From: Thermomicrobiaceae bacterium
GTDB taxonomy: Bacteria > Chloroflexota > Chloroflexia > Thermomicrobiales > Thermomicrobiaceae
Assembly: GCA_025966355.1 (NCBI GenBank)
Contig: JAICWZ010000008.1
Span: forward strand, 1 to 14,163
DNA: 14,163 nt
Direction of reading: 5' to 3'
The notes beneath the pieces are model-generated. The model saw only the letters and a program-made list of their open reading frames with translations, did no database searches and was not told the origin of the DNA. The position numbers and the translations under genes were made by a program. This document shows positions 13,488 to 14,163 of the stretch, piece by piece (positions within the stretch are counted from its first letter, which is position 1; the number at the start of each line of letters is the position of its first letter).

Positions 13488-13499
13488 GTTGCGCGCAAC
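13488..13499. promoter_or_regulatory. 12-base palindrome GTTGCGCGCAAC upstream of the ABM gene
   Basis: Perfect palindrome ending 22 bases before the ATG at 13522, within the divergent region between the JAMM and ABM-like genes. It could be an operator; GC-rich palindromes of this length can also arise by chance. Confidence 0.3.
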
Positions 13500-13521
13500 A
13501 CGGAAGAGAGGCGGGCGCTCC

Positions 13522-13815
13522 ATGTTTATTGACCTGAGCTTCTTTGAAGTCGAAGAGGGCCATCAACGCTCATTCGAGCGCGACTTCGGCACGATCGTCC
13601 TGCGCGCGCGTGACACAACGGGCTGCATCACGTCAGAACTGGTGCGCATGGATGAAGACTTCCACTACGTCTGGGTCGAGCGCTGGGACCGCCGCGAGGA
13701 GCACAACGCCTTCAACGAAATCCTCTTCGGCGAACTCCTGCCGTCATTGCCCGACATCGGTCGCTACGCCAGCCGCCTCGTCGACCGCGACGCCGAAGGC
13801 TACGTCGTCATCTGA
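13522..13815 (+). CDS. ABM-like (antibiotic biosynthesis monooxygenase fold) small protein
   Basis: 97 residues, the usual size for a single ferredoxin-like alpha/beta barrel domain. It starts MFIDLSFFEVEEGHQRSFERDF, continues through TTGCITSELVRMDEDFHYVWVERWDRREEHNAF, and ends ASRLVDRDAEGYVVI. The pattern of a first strand, a helix rich in charged residues, a strand with Y-x-W-V-E-R-W and then HNAF matches ABM/quinol-monooxygenase-like proteins, which are usually dimers and often act on quinols or haem. Start: ATG 13522; the ribosome site is weak (GAGAGG about 12 bases upstream). An in-frame ATG at 13489 lies across the palindrome. Transcribed away from the JAMM set. Function not determinable. 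Confidence 0.8.
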   Translation: MFIDLSFFEVEEGHQRSFERDFGTIVLRARDTTGCITSELVRMDEDFHYVWVERWDRREEHNAFNEILFGELLPSLPDIGRYASRLVDRDAEGYVVI

Positions 13816-13852
13816 TCCCTCGGCGGCCAGGACGCACCGCCACTCACTTTTC

Positions 13853-13948
13853 GTCATTCTGAGCCGCAGCGAAGAATCTCTTTTGCGTTCCCCTACTCTC
13901 GACGTATGGGAAACGGAGAGGAGATTCTTCGCTGCGGCTCAGAATGAC
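13853..13948. repeat. Interspersed repeat copies B and C as a perfect inverted pair
   Basis: The 28 bases 13853-13880 are the exact reverse complement of 13921-13948. The 40-base centre continues the pairing through G-T pairs and includes CGTTCCC (13886-13892) facing GGGAAACG (13908-13915), so the whole 96 bases can fold into one long hairpin. Each arm shares 25 bases with copy A at 4599-4623. The element lies between the convergent ABM-like and Hsp70-family genes and may end transcription from both sides. No open frame or target duplication that I can see. Confidence 0.85.
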
Positions 13949-13964
13949 AAGAGTTGCTTCGGCT

Positions 13965-14163
13965 CTAAAACTCTTGCGCAGCCAATGCGAGACCGGCGGC
14001 GACTGAGGTGAAGGCATCCTGGCCGGTCAGCTTGTCGGGGCCGAAGGTCTCGGCCAGCAGGCGACGGAAGCGTGGAATGAGCGACGAGCCGCCGGTGTGC
14101 ATGATGAGGTCGATCTGCCCGGCGCTGAGACCAGCCGAAGCGAGCGCCTCGTCGATGCAGCGC
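13965..14163 (-). CDS. Hsp70-family protein, C-terminal end of the ATPase domain (5' end outside window)
   Basis: Sixty-six codons end at TAG 13967-13965. The readable part contains IDLIMHTGGSSLIPRFRRLL, which matches the adenosine-binding GGSS-x-x-P motif near the end of actin-like Hsp70 ATPase domains, followed by FTSVAAGLALAAQEF and the stop. Ending right after the ATPase domain, with no substrate-binding domain, resembles the short YegD-like Hsp70 relatives rather than DnaK. The N-terminal part is to the right of the window. It converges on the ABM-like gene, with the long hairpin in between. Confidence 0.85.
   Translation of the reverse strand, partial: RCIDEALASAGLSAGQIDLIMHTGGSSLIPRFRRLLAETFGPDKLTGQDAFTSVAAGLALAAQEF

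Overview
The window (about 60 % GC) looks like a chromosomal segment from a Chloroflexota bacterium of the Thermomicrobia/Sphaerobacter kind. I infer this from style: two family-5 solute-binding lipoproteins with twin-arginine signals, an L-A-A-C lipobox and a long Ser/Thr/Gly/Ala linker, dense leftward operons and strong Shine-Dalgarno sequences. No rRNA or other taxonomic marker is present, so the placement is tentative. I see no CRISPR array, tRNA, transposase or phage gene.

Layout, left to right. (1) 1-2593, minus strand: a peptide/nickel-type ABC importer, solute-binding lipoprotein then a DppB-type permease that runs off the left edge. The upstream region carries a promoter and three copies of a GCCGAATCGGC-type palindrome. 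(2) 3150-4535, plus strand: a class III PLP aminotransferase with a structured leader and a terminator. (3) 4665-9658, minus strand: a four-gene operon of ureohydrolase (agmatinase family), second solute-binding lipoprotein, DppB permease and DppC permease, with no ATPase gene. (4) 10018-10752, minus strand: a GntR/FadR-type regulator with a near-consensus promoter and a perfect TGGTCAGACCA operator just downstream of the predicted start of transcription. (5) 11091-11390, minus strand: a 99-residue double zinc-ribbon protein. (6) 11641-13322, minus strand: a JAMM metallopeptidase, an Asp/Glu-racemase-family protein and a DinB-family protein, the last two overlapping as TGATG. (7) 13522-13815, plus strand: a 97-residue ABM-like protein. 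(8) 13965-14163, minus strand: the C-terminal end of an Hsp70-family protein.

Parts 1-4 read as a catabolic module. An importer brings in a small, probably cationic or guanidino-containing compound, the ureohydrolase releases urea from it, and the aminotransferase deaminates the resulting amine. The FCD-domain regulator senses a carboxylate or related ligand. The substrate is not proven. The ureohydrolase has all six metal ligands but DRHSD in place of the usual DAHxD, plus an N-terminal extension, so it may act on guanidine or a guanidino acid rather than agmatine.

A short repeat of 25-28 bases occurs three times, always between convergent genes (4596-4623, and as a perfect inverted pair at 13853-13948). 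It is probably an interspersed hairpin element that helps end transcription.
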